Notes: generated from the letters alone by a model not told the origin. A DNA stretch of 64,000 bases from Cyanobacteria bacterium UBA6446 (GCA_002438405.1 DJOE01000023.1:1-64000), one strand, 5' to 3'; counted from the stretch's first letter, positions 18,277-27,199 are shown. Made by a program: numbers and translations.

Positions 18277-18942
18277 ATGTTAACAATTCAGCCAACAAGC
18301 ATTACACATAGTGCAAAACCAATGGCATTCAAAGGGGATTTTGATGAAACAGCTTATAATCACAGAAAAGATTATTATGCTCATCAAAAAGAAGAATGTG
18401 ACGAAATTTTAGAAAATCAATATGTGCCGAAAACAATGAAAACAGGGGTAAAAGTTTGTAAAGCTATCTCTGAGGGAGTATTATCCGGTTGGGCTGTTGC
18501 ATGGGCAGCATTAAAAGTTTCTAAATTTGGTAAAGCATCAGCTATCAAAATTAGCCATAACAAATTATTGAATAAGGGAATTAATGCACTTTCTCCACTA
18601 AAAGAAAAAGTTGCTAAACTTACTCATAATATTGGAAATTCAATAAAGGCAAAAACAGAACCATTTATAAAAATGTCAGATGAAGATTTGGCAAAACATA
18701 AACTTGGAAGATTTGCTCTTAAACATGAAAAAGCATTCACTAAAGTAATTTCTGGAGTTCAAAGTGTTGCAAGTTCAGTAAAAGAAAAAGCTTCTAATGT
18801 TGCAAAAGCAATTACTTATGACAGAAGCGCAAAAGCAACAGCTTACACTCTTGGTGTTGGTTCTGGTATTGCGAGTGCTTATAACTCAGCAAGACAAGAT
18901 TTTGCACCGGCAAACAAAGGAGTTGACGAAGAATGGCAATGA
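18277..18942 (+). CDS. Hypothetical Lys-rich protein with N-terminal FKG motif
   Basis: 221 residues from the ATG at 18277 (GGAG 9 nt upstream); the TTG at 18202 has no Shine-Dalgarno. The N-terminus (MLTIQPTSITHSAKPMAFKG) is not a signal peptide. Residues ~50-75 are moderately hydrophobic (AISEGVLSGWAVAWAALKVS) and the rest is basic and helical, with repeated Lys-rich amphipathic stretches. It overlaps the next gene by 10 nt, so translation is probably coupled. The two proteins likely work together, possibly at a membrane. Family unknown. Confidence 0.75.
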   Translation: MLTIQPTSITHSAKPMAFKGDFDETAYNHRKDYYAHQKEECDEILENQYVPKTMKTGVKVCKAISEGVLSGWAVAWAALKVSKFGKASAIKISHNKLLNKGINALSPLKEKVAKLTHNIGNSIKAKTEPFIKMSDEDLAKHKLGRFALKHEKAFTKVISGVQSVASSVKEKASNVAKAITYDRSAKATAYTLGVGSGIASAYNSARQDFAPANKGVDEEWQ

Positions 18943-19424
18943 TTAACCCTATAAATGGATTTGCTGGTGGCTCAACCATCTCTCAAGAGCAAAAAGACAA
19001 AACTCAAAAGACAGCAACTGCTTTAGGAGGTACTGCAGGTCTTGCAACAACTGCAAGCAAATACGCAAGCAGAAGAGGTTTGGCAGGTGGTGAATCTACA
19101 TTGCAACAAATGATGCGTGCAACAACAGAAGCCGCTAAAATTACCGGTGAAGGAGCAAAACAAGCTTCTGGATTTATCGGAAGATTTAAAGTTAATGCAA
19201 AGATGTTTGCGCAAGATGCGTTGAAATATGCTGAAAGACTTCAAAATAACAAAATTCTTGGACCAATAGTTAAAAGTCCTATTTTGAAAAAAGTTGCAGG
19301 CGGATTTGGTACAGTAATGGCTTTCTTTGTACTTTTGACAGAGGGAACTAAAGCCGCTGAAAATGGGACTCTTGCAGTTGATGATTTCAAAAATAGAATT
19401 GAAAAATTTAAAATCGCAGTTTAA
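18933..19424 (+). CDS. Hypothetical Ala/Lys-rich protein coupled to the upstream gene
   Basis: 163 residues. Two ATGs, 18933 and 18939, are both possible; the first is used here. The Ala/Thr/Gly/Lys-rich, amphipathic N-terminal half resembles the C-terminal half of the preceding protein in composition. A hydrophobic segment near residue 125-145 (VAGGFGTVMAFFVLLTEG) could be a membrane helix. The gene starts inside the end of the upstream gene. Function unknown; the pair looks like a two-protein membrane-associated unit. Confidence 0.75.
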   Translation: MAMINPINGFAGGSTISQEQKDKTQKTATALGGTAGLATTASKYASRRGLAGGESTLQQMMRATTEAAKITGEGAKQASGFIGRFKVNAKMFAQDALKYAERLQNNKILGPIVKSPILKKVAGGFGTVMAFFVLLTEGTKAAENGTLAVDDFKNRIEKFKIAV

Positions 19425-19437
19425 AAAATTATAAAAA

Positions 19438-19466
19438 TTGAGAAAATATAAAAATCGTGCTAAACT
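19438..19466 (+). promoter_or_regulatory. folP promoter giving a predicted leaderless mRNA
   Basis: TTGAGA (19438-19443), 17-bp spacer, TAAACT (19461-19466). The folP ATG begins at 19473, only six bases after the -10, and there is no Shine-Dalgarno. Confidence 0.55.
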
Positions 19467-19472
19467 TCTGTT

Positions 19473-20612
19473 ATGCACGATTTTTTAGTTAAAGAATTAT
19501 CAAATACAAATATTGAAAAAGAGCTGATTGACATCGGTTTTGACAAGACTTATACTCACGTTGCAAAAGATAAATTTGAGTATAAAAATTTCAAAATTTT
19601 TAACTTAACACCAGCCCAAGCAAATATCTTAAAACAAACGGCAATTTCTGTTGGTGCGGATTGTGGAACGCACAGAGAAGTTATTACTGGGAAAATTGAA
19701 AATTCAAACTGCGTATTAGGTGGAAGTCACTCTCAAATAAAAAAAATTGCGTCAAAACTTCAACACCAACCGTTTGGATTAAAAATTCTAGGACAAATTT
19801 TAGACGAGAAAACAAAGATTAATACTCCAGAAAAAACGAAAATAATGGGAGTTTTGAACGTCACAACAAATTCTTTTTCTGATGGGGGAAAATTTTATGA
19901 TTTTGACAAATCAATTGAACATTTAAAACAATTGATAGAAGATGGAGCAGATATCATTGATATAGGGGCAGAATCCACAAAACCGTATTCAACACCTGTT
20001 TCAAGTATAGACCAATTAAAAAAACTTGAACCGATTTTGAATTACATCAAAACAAATAACATTAAAACACCCATCAGTATTGATACAAGAAGTTCAATTG
20101 TTGCAGAACGATGTATTGAACTTGGTGCAAATATTATTAATGATGTTTCAGGTTTTGATTTTGACAATGAAATGGTAAATGTTTTAGCACAAAATCCGAA
20201 TACAAAAATCGTAATTCAGCACTCGCAAGGTTCACCGGAAACAATGCAAAATAATCCGACTTATTCAAACCTTATGGACGAAATTTATACAAATTTAAAA
20301 AATAAAGTTGATTTTGCTATCAAGAGTGGAATAAAAATTGAAAATATAATAATTGACCCAGGGATTGGCTTTGGCAAAACGAAAGAGGACAATTTTGAAA
20401 TTCTCAGACGGTGGAAAGAACTGAAAACCATTGGTTGCCCTGTTCTTATCGGTCTATCCAGAAAAAGTCTCCTTGGTATGCCACAAGCAACGAATGATGA
20501 AAAAGATATTTATACCCTTGCACTTGATTCTATTCTTATGAACGAAAACATTGATATAATAAGGGTTCACAACGTAAAAATGCACAAAAAATTACTCTCT
20601 ATCCTAAATTAA
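19473..20612 (+). CDS. folP: Dihydropteroate synthase with N-terminal extension
   Basis: This enzyme of folate synthesis joins p-aminobenzoate to the pterin diphosphate. The TIM-barrel core begins near residue 125 with IMGVLNVTTNSFSDGG. It then shows DGADIIDIGAESTKP (pterin pocket), ISIDTRSS, INDVSGFD, HSQGSPETMQ, IDPGIGFGKT and LIGLSRKSLLG. Residues 1-120 are an extension absent from E. coli-type enzymes (about 280 residues); I cannot name its fold, though some clostridial DHPS proteins carry a comparable extension. No Shine-Dalgarno is present and the promoter suggests a leaderless message. The MCE gene follows after 49 bp. Confidence 0.93.
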   Translation: MHDFLVKELSNTNIEKELIDIGFDKTYTHVAKDKFEYKNFKIFNLTPAQANILKQTAISVGADCGTHREVITGKIENSNCVLGGSHSQIKKIASKLQHQPFGLKILGQILDEKTKINTPEKTKIMGVLNVTTNSFSDGGKFYDFDKSIEHLKQLIEDGADIIDIGAESTKPYSTPVSSIDQLKKLEPILNYIKTNNIKTPISIDTRSSIVAERCIELGANIINDVSGFDFDNEMVNVLAQNPNTKIVIQHSQGSPETMQNNPTYSNLMDEIYTNLKNKVDFAIKSGIKIENIIIDPGIGFGKTKEDNFEILRRWKELKTIGCPVLIGLSRKSLLGMPQATNDEKDIYTLALDSILMNENIDIIRVHNVKMHKKLLSILN

Positions 20613-20646
20613 CAACCAATCGGATAATTAAAAATTTCAAAACTTT

Positions 20647-20652
20647 TATAAT
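20647..20652 (+). promoter_or_regulatory. -10 box close to the MCE gene start
   Basis: A consensus TATAAT lies 9 nt before the ATG at 20662. No Shine-Dalgarno is visible and the -35 region is weak. It predicts a leader of only two or three nucleotides. Confidence 0.4.
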
Positions 20653-20661
20653 AATAAATCT

Positions 20662-21549
20662 ATGAGTTTTGGTAAATTTTTATTTTGGTTATTAATATTT
20701 ATACTTGTATTAGTAGGAATTGCAAACTACTTAAATCACACGTACATAAAAGCTGAATTCAATAAAATGGACCCGATTCCAAGTAAAATGGGAGTATATT
20801 ACAAAGGCTACAAACTAGGTTCGACAAGCAGATTAAGAATTTCGAAAGATTTTAAAAGAACGTATTTGTACATCACACTAAACCAAAGAGGTCTGCATCT
20901 GCCTAAAAACATTAGTGTACAAATAAAAAAATATGACAATGAAACCAAATACGTTGATATAATTTATCCAAGTCGCCCAATGATTAGATATATTCGCACA
21001 GGTGATACTATTAAGGGTGATACCGGCTTTATTTTTAGTGGAATTTCTGACATAAATCAAGCCCATATTGATGATTTGTCAGAAAAAGGTGGCGATTTAT
21101 TGAGTTCAGCCAAAAAGACTACAGATTCCTTAACCGAAATGTTTGACCTTGTAACAGATATTCTAAGTGAAAATAGAGAAAACATTCTAAACTCCACTAC
21201 AAGTTTGAAAAACGGAATGAAAAATTTAGAACAAACAACACAAAATATGAAAACAATATCGGCAAAAGTTAATGACGGAATTACAAAACAAAATATTCAA
21301 AATAGTACAAAAAATATTGAACAAATGACTTCAAATTTTGCAAATTCATCAAAAGATTTCATATCTATCAGTGGAAATTTCAACAAAACAAGTTCGGATT
21401 TTTCCGTTCTTGTTCCAAAACTCAGCACACTGATTGATGTTGTACAAATGAGTGCCTGCAACGTTAACGATATAATTCTTGGATTAAAAAAGACTCTTCA
21501 ACAAAAATGGGGAGGGGCAAGAATAATTTTTGGTAAACCTATCAAATAA
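20662..21549 (+). CDS. MCE/MlaD-like substrate-binding lipid transport protein
   Basis: 295 residues with an N-terminal signal-anchor helix (FLFWLLIFILVLVGIANYL). A divergent MCE domain follows at about 25-120 (PIPSKMGVYYKGYKLGSTSRLRIS, ending around GDTIKG), then a long helical tail rich in Asn/Ser/Thr (140-270). MCE proteins form periplasmic hexamers that carry phospholipids between membranes. The domain layout matches the second MCE protein in this window (29544-30911), but no permease or ATPase gene is adjacent here. The -10 box lies very close to the start. Confidence 0.75.
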   Translation: MSFGKFLFWLLIFILVLVGIANYLNHTYIKAEFNKMDPIPSKMGVYYKGYKLGSTSRLRISKDFKRTYLYITLNQRGLHLPKNISVQIKKYDNETKYVDIIYPSRPMIRYIRTGDTIKGDTGFIFSGISDINQAHIDDLSEKGGDLLSSAKKTTDSLTEMFDLVTDILSENRENILNSTTSLKNGMKNLEQTTQNMKTISAKVNDGITKQNIQNSTKNIEQMTSNFANSSKDFISISGNFNKTSSDFSVLVPKLSTLIDVVQMSACNVNDIILGLKKTLQQKWGGARIIFGKPIK

Positions 21550-21553
21550 AACA

Positions 21554-21580
21554 AAAGCCCCCGAGAAATTCAGAGGCTTT
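21554..21580 (+). terminator. Terminator between the MCE gene and bioA
   Basis: AAAGCC pairs with GGCTTT around a 15-nt loop, followed by AAGTTTTTT on the plus strand. It lies between two convergent genes and may serve both. Confidence 0.6.
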
Positions 21581-21587
21581 AAGTTTT

Positions 21588-22940
21588 TTATAAATTATTC
21601 ATAACATCTGTCATACATTCTTTGGCAACATCAGTTACAAAATCCATATCTTCCGGTTGAATAATTAATGGCGGGTTGAAGTAAATTACATCACCCAATG
21701 GACGAAGCAAAACACCCTTTTTAAGAGCTTTTTTGTAAATTTGATACCCGAGTCTTAGATTAGAAGGATATGCCTCTTTGGTCTTTTTATCCTTAACTAT
21801 TTCAATCGCATTAACCAATCCAATATGACGAACTTCTCCAACATAAGGCAAGTCTTCAAATTTTTCTTTAATAATTTTATTAAAGTATTTAGCATTTTCA
21901 ACAGCAGACGGAATAATATGTTCATCACGCAAAATATCAAGAACGGCATTTGCAGCAGAACACGCTAAAGGATTTCCGGCATAAGTGTGAGAGTGCATAA
22001 AAGCCTTACCTTTACCATAATCATCATAAAATGCATCATAGATATCATTAGTAGCAACACAAATTGACATTGGCATATAACCACCGGTAAGCCCCTTAGA
22101 TAAACACATAATATCTGGAGAAACACCTGCATGGTCAAACGCAAACATTTTACCCGTTCTACCATAACCGGTTGCAATTTCATCAGCAATCAAATGAACA
22201 TTATACTTGTCACACAATGCTCTTAATTTAGTCAAATACAATGGCGGATAAATTTTCATACCAGCTGAACCTTGCAACAACGGTTCAACAAGCATTGCAC
22301 AAGTTTCATCACCATATTTTTCAAAAGTTTTTTCAGCATTTTCAAAACATTCACAAGCGCAATTGTCACGACATTTGCCATAAGGACATCTAAAACAATC
22401 CGGACCTTGAACACGCACAACGTCCATCAAAATAGGTTTGTAAATTTGAGAATACAAATCACAAGCCCCAACTGATAAAGCGCCGATTGTTTCCCCATGA
22501 TAAGCATCAGACAATGCCATAAAACGTTTCTTTTGAGGATTCCCTGTTTGTTGATGATATTGAAAACTCATTTTCATAGACATTTCAATAGAAGCAGAAC
22601 CATTATCTGCAAAATTAAATTTGCCTAAACCTTTACCCTTAGGCAAAACTTCCATCAATCTTTGACATAAAGTAATTGCCGGTTTATGAGTAAAGTTAGC
22701 AAAAATTACATGTTCTAATGTGTCCAATTGTTTTTTCATTGCCTCATTAATTTTTGGATTGCAATGACCTAACAAATTACACCACCAAGAACTTACAACA
22801 TCTTTGTAACAATTCCCGTCAATATCATAGATATTTATACCTTTTGCGTGATCAACAACAATTGGCGGCAAAGTTTCATAGTCTTTCATTTGTGAACATG
22901 GGTGCCAAATGTATTTTAAATCTTCTTCCTGCCAATTCAT
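21588..22940 (-). CDS. bioA: Adenosylmethionine-8-amino-7-oxononanoate aminotransferase
   Basis: A class-III PLP aminotransferase that makes 7,8-diaminopelargonate in biotin synthesis, 450 residues. It shows the expected WHPCSQMKDY start, SSWWCNLLGHCNP, the PLP-contact DEIATGYGRTGKMFAFDHAG, and the Schiff-base Lys in CLSKGLTGGYMP (~281). The ATG shares one base with the stop of bioD (TAATG), and GGAGGATAA inside bioD supplies the ribosome binding site, so the two are translationally coupled. No bioF, bioB or birA is in the window. A cluster of Cys residues near 190 (CFRCPYGKCRDNCACECF) is richer than usual and might bind metal. Confidence 0.96.
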   Translation of the reverse strand: MNWQEEDLKYIWHPCSQMKDYETLPPIVVDHAKGINIYDIDGNCYKDVVSSWWCNLLGHCNPKINEAMKKQLDTLEHVIFANFTHKPAITLCQRLMEVLPKGKGLGKFNFADNGSASIEMSMKMSFQYHQQTGNPQKKRFMALSDAYHGETIGALSVGACDLYSQIYKPILMDVVRVQGPDCFRCPYGKCRDNCACECFENAEKTFEKYGDETCAMLVEPLLQGSAGMKIYPPLYLTKLRALCDKYNVHLIADEIATGYGRTGKMFAFDHAGVSPDIMCLSKGLTGGYMPMSICVATNDIYDAFYDDYGKGKAFMHSHTYAGNPLACSAANAVLDILRDEHIIPSAVENAKYFNKIIKEKFEDLPYVGEVRHIGLVNAIEIVKDKKTKEAYPSNLRLGYQIYKKALKKGVLLRPLGDVIYFNPPLIIQPEDMDFVTDVAKECMTDVMNNL

Positions 22941-23632
22941 TATTTATCCTCCAATATTTTCAATATAGTATCTTTTGATATATTCAAATCTTTATCACCT
23001 TTTTTTACACAAGCTATAACATCTATTCCTGTTAATCTCTCAATTTGTTTCTTGTTATCTACATGCATAAAATTATCTTCATCATAATTATTTAAAATTA
23101 AGCCTTTAATATTCAATCCTTGATGTTTTGCATAATCAACTGTCAATACAACAGAATTTATAGTTCCTAAACCACCGTCTGCAACAATTATTATATCTAA
23201 ACCTAAATCTTTAATTACGTCAGGTAAAAGAATTTGTTCTTCCTTTAAATTGAATGGACAAGTAATTCCTCCAGCTCCCTCAACAACCATATAGTCGTAA
23301 TTTTGAGATTTTGTTTCGTAATCAGATTTAATTACAGATTTTTCAATTCTTATCCCTTTGCTTTCGGCAGCTAAATGAGGAGAAACAGCCTCTTCAAAGC
23401 AGTAGCTTAAACAATCCATAGGTTTGACATTTAGACCTGCTGTTTTTACAACGAAATCACAATCTCCTGGGAGTAAACTACCATCTGCCTGACGAATTGC
23501 ACCACTCAATGCAGGTTTATAATACCCACAATTCAAACCTAAATCTCTCATTCTTTTCACTAACAAGGCTGAAACATAAGTCTTGCCGATATCTGTACCT
23601 GTTGCGGTAACAAAAATTGATTTACAAACCAT
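22940..23632 (-). CDS. bioD: Dethiobiotin synthetase
   Basis: 230 residues from the ATG at 23632, which has GAGGAG just upstream; an in-frame start at 23674 would begin inside a terminator hairpin. The enzyme closes the ureido ring of dethiobiotin using ATP and CO2. The P-loop VTATGTDIGKTYV is at 6-18, the substrate-contact YKPALSG near 40 and VEGAGG near 115. The gene is followed directly by bioA. A 12-bp perfect hairpin ends only 23 bp upstream of the start codon, which could regulate the pair. Confidence 0.94.
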   Translation of the reverse strand: MVCKSIFVTATGTDIGKTYVSALLVKRMRDLGLNCGYYKPALSGAIRQADGSLLPGDCDFVVKTAGLNVKPMDCLSYCFEEAVSPHLAAESKGIRIEKSVIKSDYETKSQNYDYMVVEGAGGITCPFNLKEEQILLPDVIKDLGLDIIIVADGGLGTINSVVLTVDYAKHQGLNIKGLILNNYDEDNFMHVDNKKQIERLTGIDVIACVKKGDKDLNISKDTILKILEDK

Positions 23633-23655
23633 ATCCCTCTCCTCTTTTCCAAAAA

Positions 23656-23686
23656 GTAAGCGGTAACAAAACATGTTACCGCTTAC
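23656..23686 (-). terminator. Strong hairpin between the TpsB-like gene and bioD
   Basis: A perfect 12-bp stem, GTAAGCGGTAAC with GTTACCGCTTAC, and a 7-nt loop, followed on the minus strand by TTTTT. It is 28 bp past the stop of the outer-membrane gene. Because bioD starts 23 bp later, the bioDA transcript must pass through it or start within it. Confidence 0.8.
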
Positions 23687-23713
23687 TATTATATTACATA
23701 AAGATTTTATAAC

Positions 23714-25735
23714 CTATAATGTTGCACCACCATCTAACAAGTAGTCATAGTGTCTGATATCATCATAGTTGTTTGGACCGTTATCCAATGGAGCCAACTT
23801 AGGTTGTTCCGGAGCCGGTTGTGGTTGAACCGGTTGAGCCTTAGTTGAACGTTTGCTTAACAACGCATCAAAATCAGGTTCAAGAGTTAATTCAAAGTGG
23901 AATCTACCATATTTTCTATCTCTTTCATAAGCATTGTTAATCAATGGATAGCCCCAATATAAACGAGCACTCAAGTCTCCCGGTAATTGAACCCTCAAGC
24001 CCATACCAACTGAAGCTAAGAAGTAACTTCCGCCATAGACATCTTGTTCAACCCAAGGGAATACACCTGCTGTATCAGCAAATACGGCACCCTTTACGTA
24101 TTGACCAACAAAGTTACGAACTCGACCTTCTTTATTGGTGATTGTTCTAGGTAATAATGGGAACATCAATTCACCACTGAAGAAGTAACCGTTTTTACCC
24201 ATACAAATACCTTCAGAATAACCTCTAACAGTAGCTAAACCACCTGTTTGGAATTGGTCTAAGTATGGAATATATTTGCTATTTGGAATAATTTGGTAAC
24301 TACCCCTCAATTGACCGATAACACCGTGAGAGAAGTCGTGTAATCTTAACAAACCGCCTGAATATTTGAAGTAACTGGAATCACTATCAAAAATAGGAAA
24401 TGCCATTGCAGCACCTTGGTTCAAGTACCAAATACCATGTTTAGTATCTTTTCTGATGTTAAATCCAACATCTAAACTTGTAACTTGGTCAACATCAGCA
24501 AATGGAGAATATCCGAACAAATCTTCAAATGCGTTATCGTATTTAGACCAAGTTCTTGCACGTTTGTAGTTCAAAGATGCAAATGTCTTGAATTCAAAAC
24601 CTCTTGTTCTTACGATAGGTTGATCATAGTACAAACTATAGATATATGAATTACTTTTTAATCCTAAATTAGTTAAGTAAGCAGGACCATATTTAACATT
24701 AGCAAAAGTTGATGAATAAGAAAAACCTACTCTACCATCTTTTTTGTTAACAGGAGCGCTATAATCAAAGAATGGGCTTATAGAACCACCTGCAAAATAT
24801 GAACCCATAGATAACTGATCTCTATGGTGGAATAAACTATCTGCAACAATTGCAGGACCACCTCTTAAAGAACCTGTACTTCTACGACCGGCATTATCCA
24901 TCATACCAATCAAGTGAAATGGGAATGTTTCAGCAGCAGTCAATTCAATATCAGTTGTTCCTGGAGTTTCACCAGCTTTTAAGTTTGCTGATAAGTTAAC
25001 ACCATCATGATATCTGTTGAAATCCAAAACATCTTTTTCTAAATCAACAATATCAAATAATTGACCTGATTTTTCCGGCATACGTTTCAAAATATAACCA
25101 GAAGTTGTATATTTATTGTTTACAACAGTAACATTGCCTATTTTAGATTCAATAAGTTCAATTTTAATATTACCGTTTGAAACTGTTTGTTCAGGCAAAT
25201 ATGCTCTTGCTGTTACATAACCTTTTTCTGCGTACAAGTTATTCAAACCATTGATTGCAGCTTGAATATCAGACATAAATACATTTCTTCCAACATATTG
25301 TCCGATAACACCATTGATTTCTTCTTTTGTCAAAATTTCTGATGGCGAAACTTCAATAGAATTTACATATACACCTTTTGAACCCATTTCGTTAACAGTA
25401 GCTTTCATTGCATCAGGAATTGCATTAGCAGGAGCTGTATTTGTAACTGCTGAACCACCTGTACCATAACGTTTTTGTTCATATTGGTAATAATCTTTGT
25501 TATTTAGACGTTGGTTTCTATCATAACGCATCATATCAGAATCGTGAATAGAAGCACCACCAACTTCGTTCATTACAGGGATTGCACCGTGAGAATAACC
25601 GTATCCTGACGGAACAAGACCACCGACAGCCTCACCTGCGGCAAATGCAGGAGAACACACTGCTGACAATGCACAACAAGCCGACACTGTCAAAATTGCA
25701 TTTAGTAATCGATTACTTTTCTTAATCTTTTTCAT
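23714..25735 (-). CDS. TpsB/ShlB-type outer-membrane transporter (Omp85 superfamily)
   Basis: 673 residues from the ATG at 25735. A signal peptide covers the first ~35 residues and ends PAFAAG. A ShlB-type POTRA region lies at about 115-200 (YVNSIEVSPSEILTKEEING, GYVTARAYLPEQ) and a second, weaker POTRA at ~200-270. The C-terminal barrel contains the Omp85 lid-loop motif VRGYSEG near 502 and a closing aromatic strand. Such proteins export large beta-helical TpsA partners across the outer membrane. No TpsA gene is in this window, so a related role in surface protein export or lipid insertion is possible. A Pro/Gln-rich tail follows the barrel. Confidence 0.88.
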   Translation of the reverse strand: MKKIKKSNRLLNAILTVSACCALSAVCSPAFAAGEAVGGLVPSGYGYSHGAIPVMNEVGGASIHDSDMMRYDRNQRLNNKDYYQYEQKRYGTGGSAVTNTAPANAIPDAMKATVNEMGSKGVYVNSIEVSPSEILTKEEINGVIGQYVGRNVFMSDIQAAINGLNNLYAEKGYVTARAYLPEQTVSNGNIKIELIESKIGNVTVVNNKYTTSGYILKRMPEKSGQLFDIVDLEKDVLDFNRYHDGVNLSANLKAGETPGTTDIELTAAETFPFHLIGMMDNAGRRSTGSLRGGPAIVADSLFHHRDQLSMGSYFAGGSISPFFDYSAPVNKKDGRVGFSYSSTFANVKYGPAYLTNLGLKSNSYIYSLYYDQPIVRTRGFEFKTFASLNYKRARTWSKYDNAFEDLFGYSPFADVDQVTSLDVGFNIRKDTKHGIWYLNQGAAMAFPIFDSDSSYFKYSGGLLRLHDFSHGVIGQLRGSYQIIPNSKYIPYLDQFQTGGLATVRGYSEGICMGKNGYFFSGELMFPLLPRTITNKEGRVRNFVGQYVKGAVFADTAGVFPWVEQDVYGGSYFLASVGMGLRVQLPGDLSARLYWGYPLINNAYERDRKYGRFHFELTLEPDFDALLSKRSTKAQPVQPQPAPEQPKLAPLDNGPNNYDDIRHYDYLLDGGATL

Positions 25736-26022
25736 TATTTTGTTCACCTTTTTATTATTAATAATATTGTATATCTAGCCGTATATCTAAAATTATATCT
25801 TATAAGATTATTGTCTGACGATAATTGATAAATAAAAACCTTTTTTTAATTTTTGTTAAGTTATTTTTACAAAAATAGTTAATAAGGATTACCTACCAAA
25901 CATTATTATACAAAATTGCGAAAAACATGTAAAGATGTAACGAAAAAAATAAACCAAATGGATTACTATACAACTCCAAAATATTTGTGTTAACATAATA
26001 GCGACAATAAGGAGAAATCATT

Positions 26023-26478
26023 ATGAGAAAAAATTTAGGTTTATTCGCAGCTATTTTGGCTGTTGCAGGGGGATTAACATTCGGTTCAGCGGCTTATGCT
26101 GATGGTTTTTCAGTTGCTATCGTTGATGTTCCTCAAGTTGTGAATGCATCTGCAAAAGTTCAATCATTGAAAAAAGACCAACAAGCTAAAGCAGAAGAGA
26201 TTATTAAATTCATTGAAAAAGCAAGAAAAGACGTAGCTGCTATAACTGATGCAAACAAGAAAAAAGCTGCTGAAGAAAAATATAATAAAGAATTAGTTGC
26301 GAAAAAAGAAGCAATGGACAAAAATTACGCAGAACAATTGAAAGCTATTGACGAATCTATTTCTCAGCAAATCAATGAAAAAGCAAAAGCTGATGGCTAT
26401 GACCTAGTATTGAGCAAAGGTATCGTTCTTTACGGTGGAAAAGATATTACATCTGAAATAATCAAAATCGTTAAGTAA
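26023..26478 (+). CDS. Skp/OmpH-family periplasmic chaperone
   Basis: 151 residues with a signal peptide of about 26 residues (ending AAYA). The mature part starts with the family's VAIVDVPQVVNAS strand, continues as two long Lys/Ala-rich helices (about 45-120) and ends with the strand YDLVLSKGIVLYGGKDIT. Skp trimers hold unfolded outer-membrane proteins in the periplasm. It is divergent from the TpsB-like barrel gene, which fits a shared role in outer-membrane biogenesis. AAGGAG lies 9 nt before the ATG and a terminator follows. Confidence 0.9.
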   Translation: MRKNLGLFAAILAVAGGLTFGSAAYADGFSVAIVDVPQVVNASAKVQSLKKDQQAKAEEIIKFIEKARKDVAAITDANKKKAAEEKYNKELVAKKEAMDKNYAEQLKAIDESISQQINEKAKADGYDLVLSKGIVLYGGKDITSEIIKIVK

Positions 26479-26497
26479 TTAAATTTTAATAACAAAT

Positions 26498-26538
26498 AAA
26501 ACCTCCAGAATGTTAAACTTTATTAACTTGGAGGTTTT
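26498..26538 (+). terminator. Terminator after skp-like gene
   Basis: AAAACCTCCA-type stem pairing with TGGAGGTTTT across a 21-nt AT-rich loop, followed by GTTTTG. Confidence 0.7.
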
Positions 26539-26551
26539 GTTTTGCATAAAT

Positions 26552-27193
26552 TTAGTCTTTTCTATTTTTAACACCGATTTTTTGGCAATATTTTGCAATA
26601 GGGCAAATATCACATTTTGGATTTATAGGTTTACAAACATTTTGCCCATGAGTAACCAACAAAGTATTTATCGGAATCCAAAACTTTTTAGGTAATTTTT
26701 CACGAAGAGCGAACTCCGTTTCTTCTGGAGTTTTTGTTTTTATATAACCAAGACGATTGAAAATTCTATGAACATGCACATCAACACAAATTGCAGGTTC
26801 GCCAAATCCCAAAGTCATAACTAGGTTGGCAGTTTTGCGTCCAACTCCACGAAATTTACACAATTCATCTATACTATCAGGAACTTTGCCATTATATTTT
26901 TCAACAATAATTTTAGATAACTCAATAATTTGCCCTGCTTTGTTCTGATAAAATCCTACAGGATAAATAGCTTTTGCCAAATCCTCAACTTTTACATTCA
27001 TCATTTCTTGCGGAGTTTTTGCAAGTTCAAGCATTCTTAAAGTCGCAGGATAAGTTGTTTTATCATTCGTTCTCAAACTCAAAATACACGCAATCAATAC
27101 CAAATAAGGATTTTTAAAACTATCCATAAGTTTTACAAAATCACTCTGAGGCTGTTTTGCTTCTTGTAAAATTTTTACAACTACATCAATCAT
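26552..27193 (-). CDS. nth: Endonuclease III (DNA glycosylase/AP lyase)
   Basis: 213 residues. It removes oxidised pyrimidines in base-excision repair. The helix-hairpin-helix FRGVGRKTANLV around 110-121 holds the catalytic Lys. The catalytic Asp is in ICVDVHVHR (~137). The C-terminal 4Fe-4S loop is complete with the spacing C-x6-C-x2-C-x5-C. On the minus strand a TATAAT lies exactly six bases before the ATG and no Shine-Dalgarno is present, so the message may be leaderless. The XRE gene ends only 8 bp upstream, so a joint transcript is also possible. Confidence 0.96.
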   Translation of the reverse strand: MIDVVVKILQEAKQPQSDFVKLMDSFKNPYLVLIACILSLRTNDKTTYPATLRMLELAKTPQEMMNVKVEDLAKAIYPVGFYQNKAGQIIELSKIIVEKYNGKVPDSIDELCKFRGVGRKTANLVMTLGFGEPAICVDVHVHRIFNRLGYIKTKTPEETEFALREKLPKKFWIPINTLLVTHGQNVCKPINPKCDICPIAKYCQKIGVKNRKD

Positions 27194-27199
27194 ACATTC

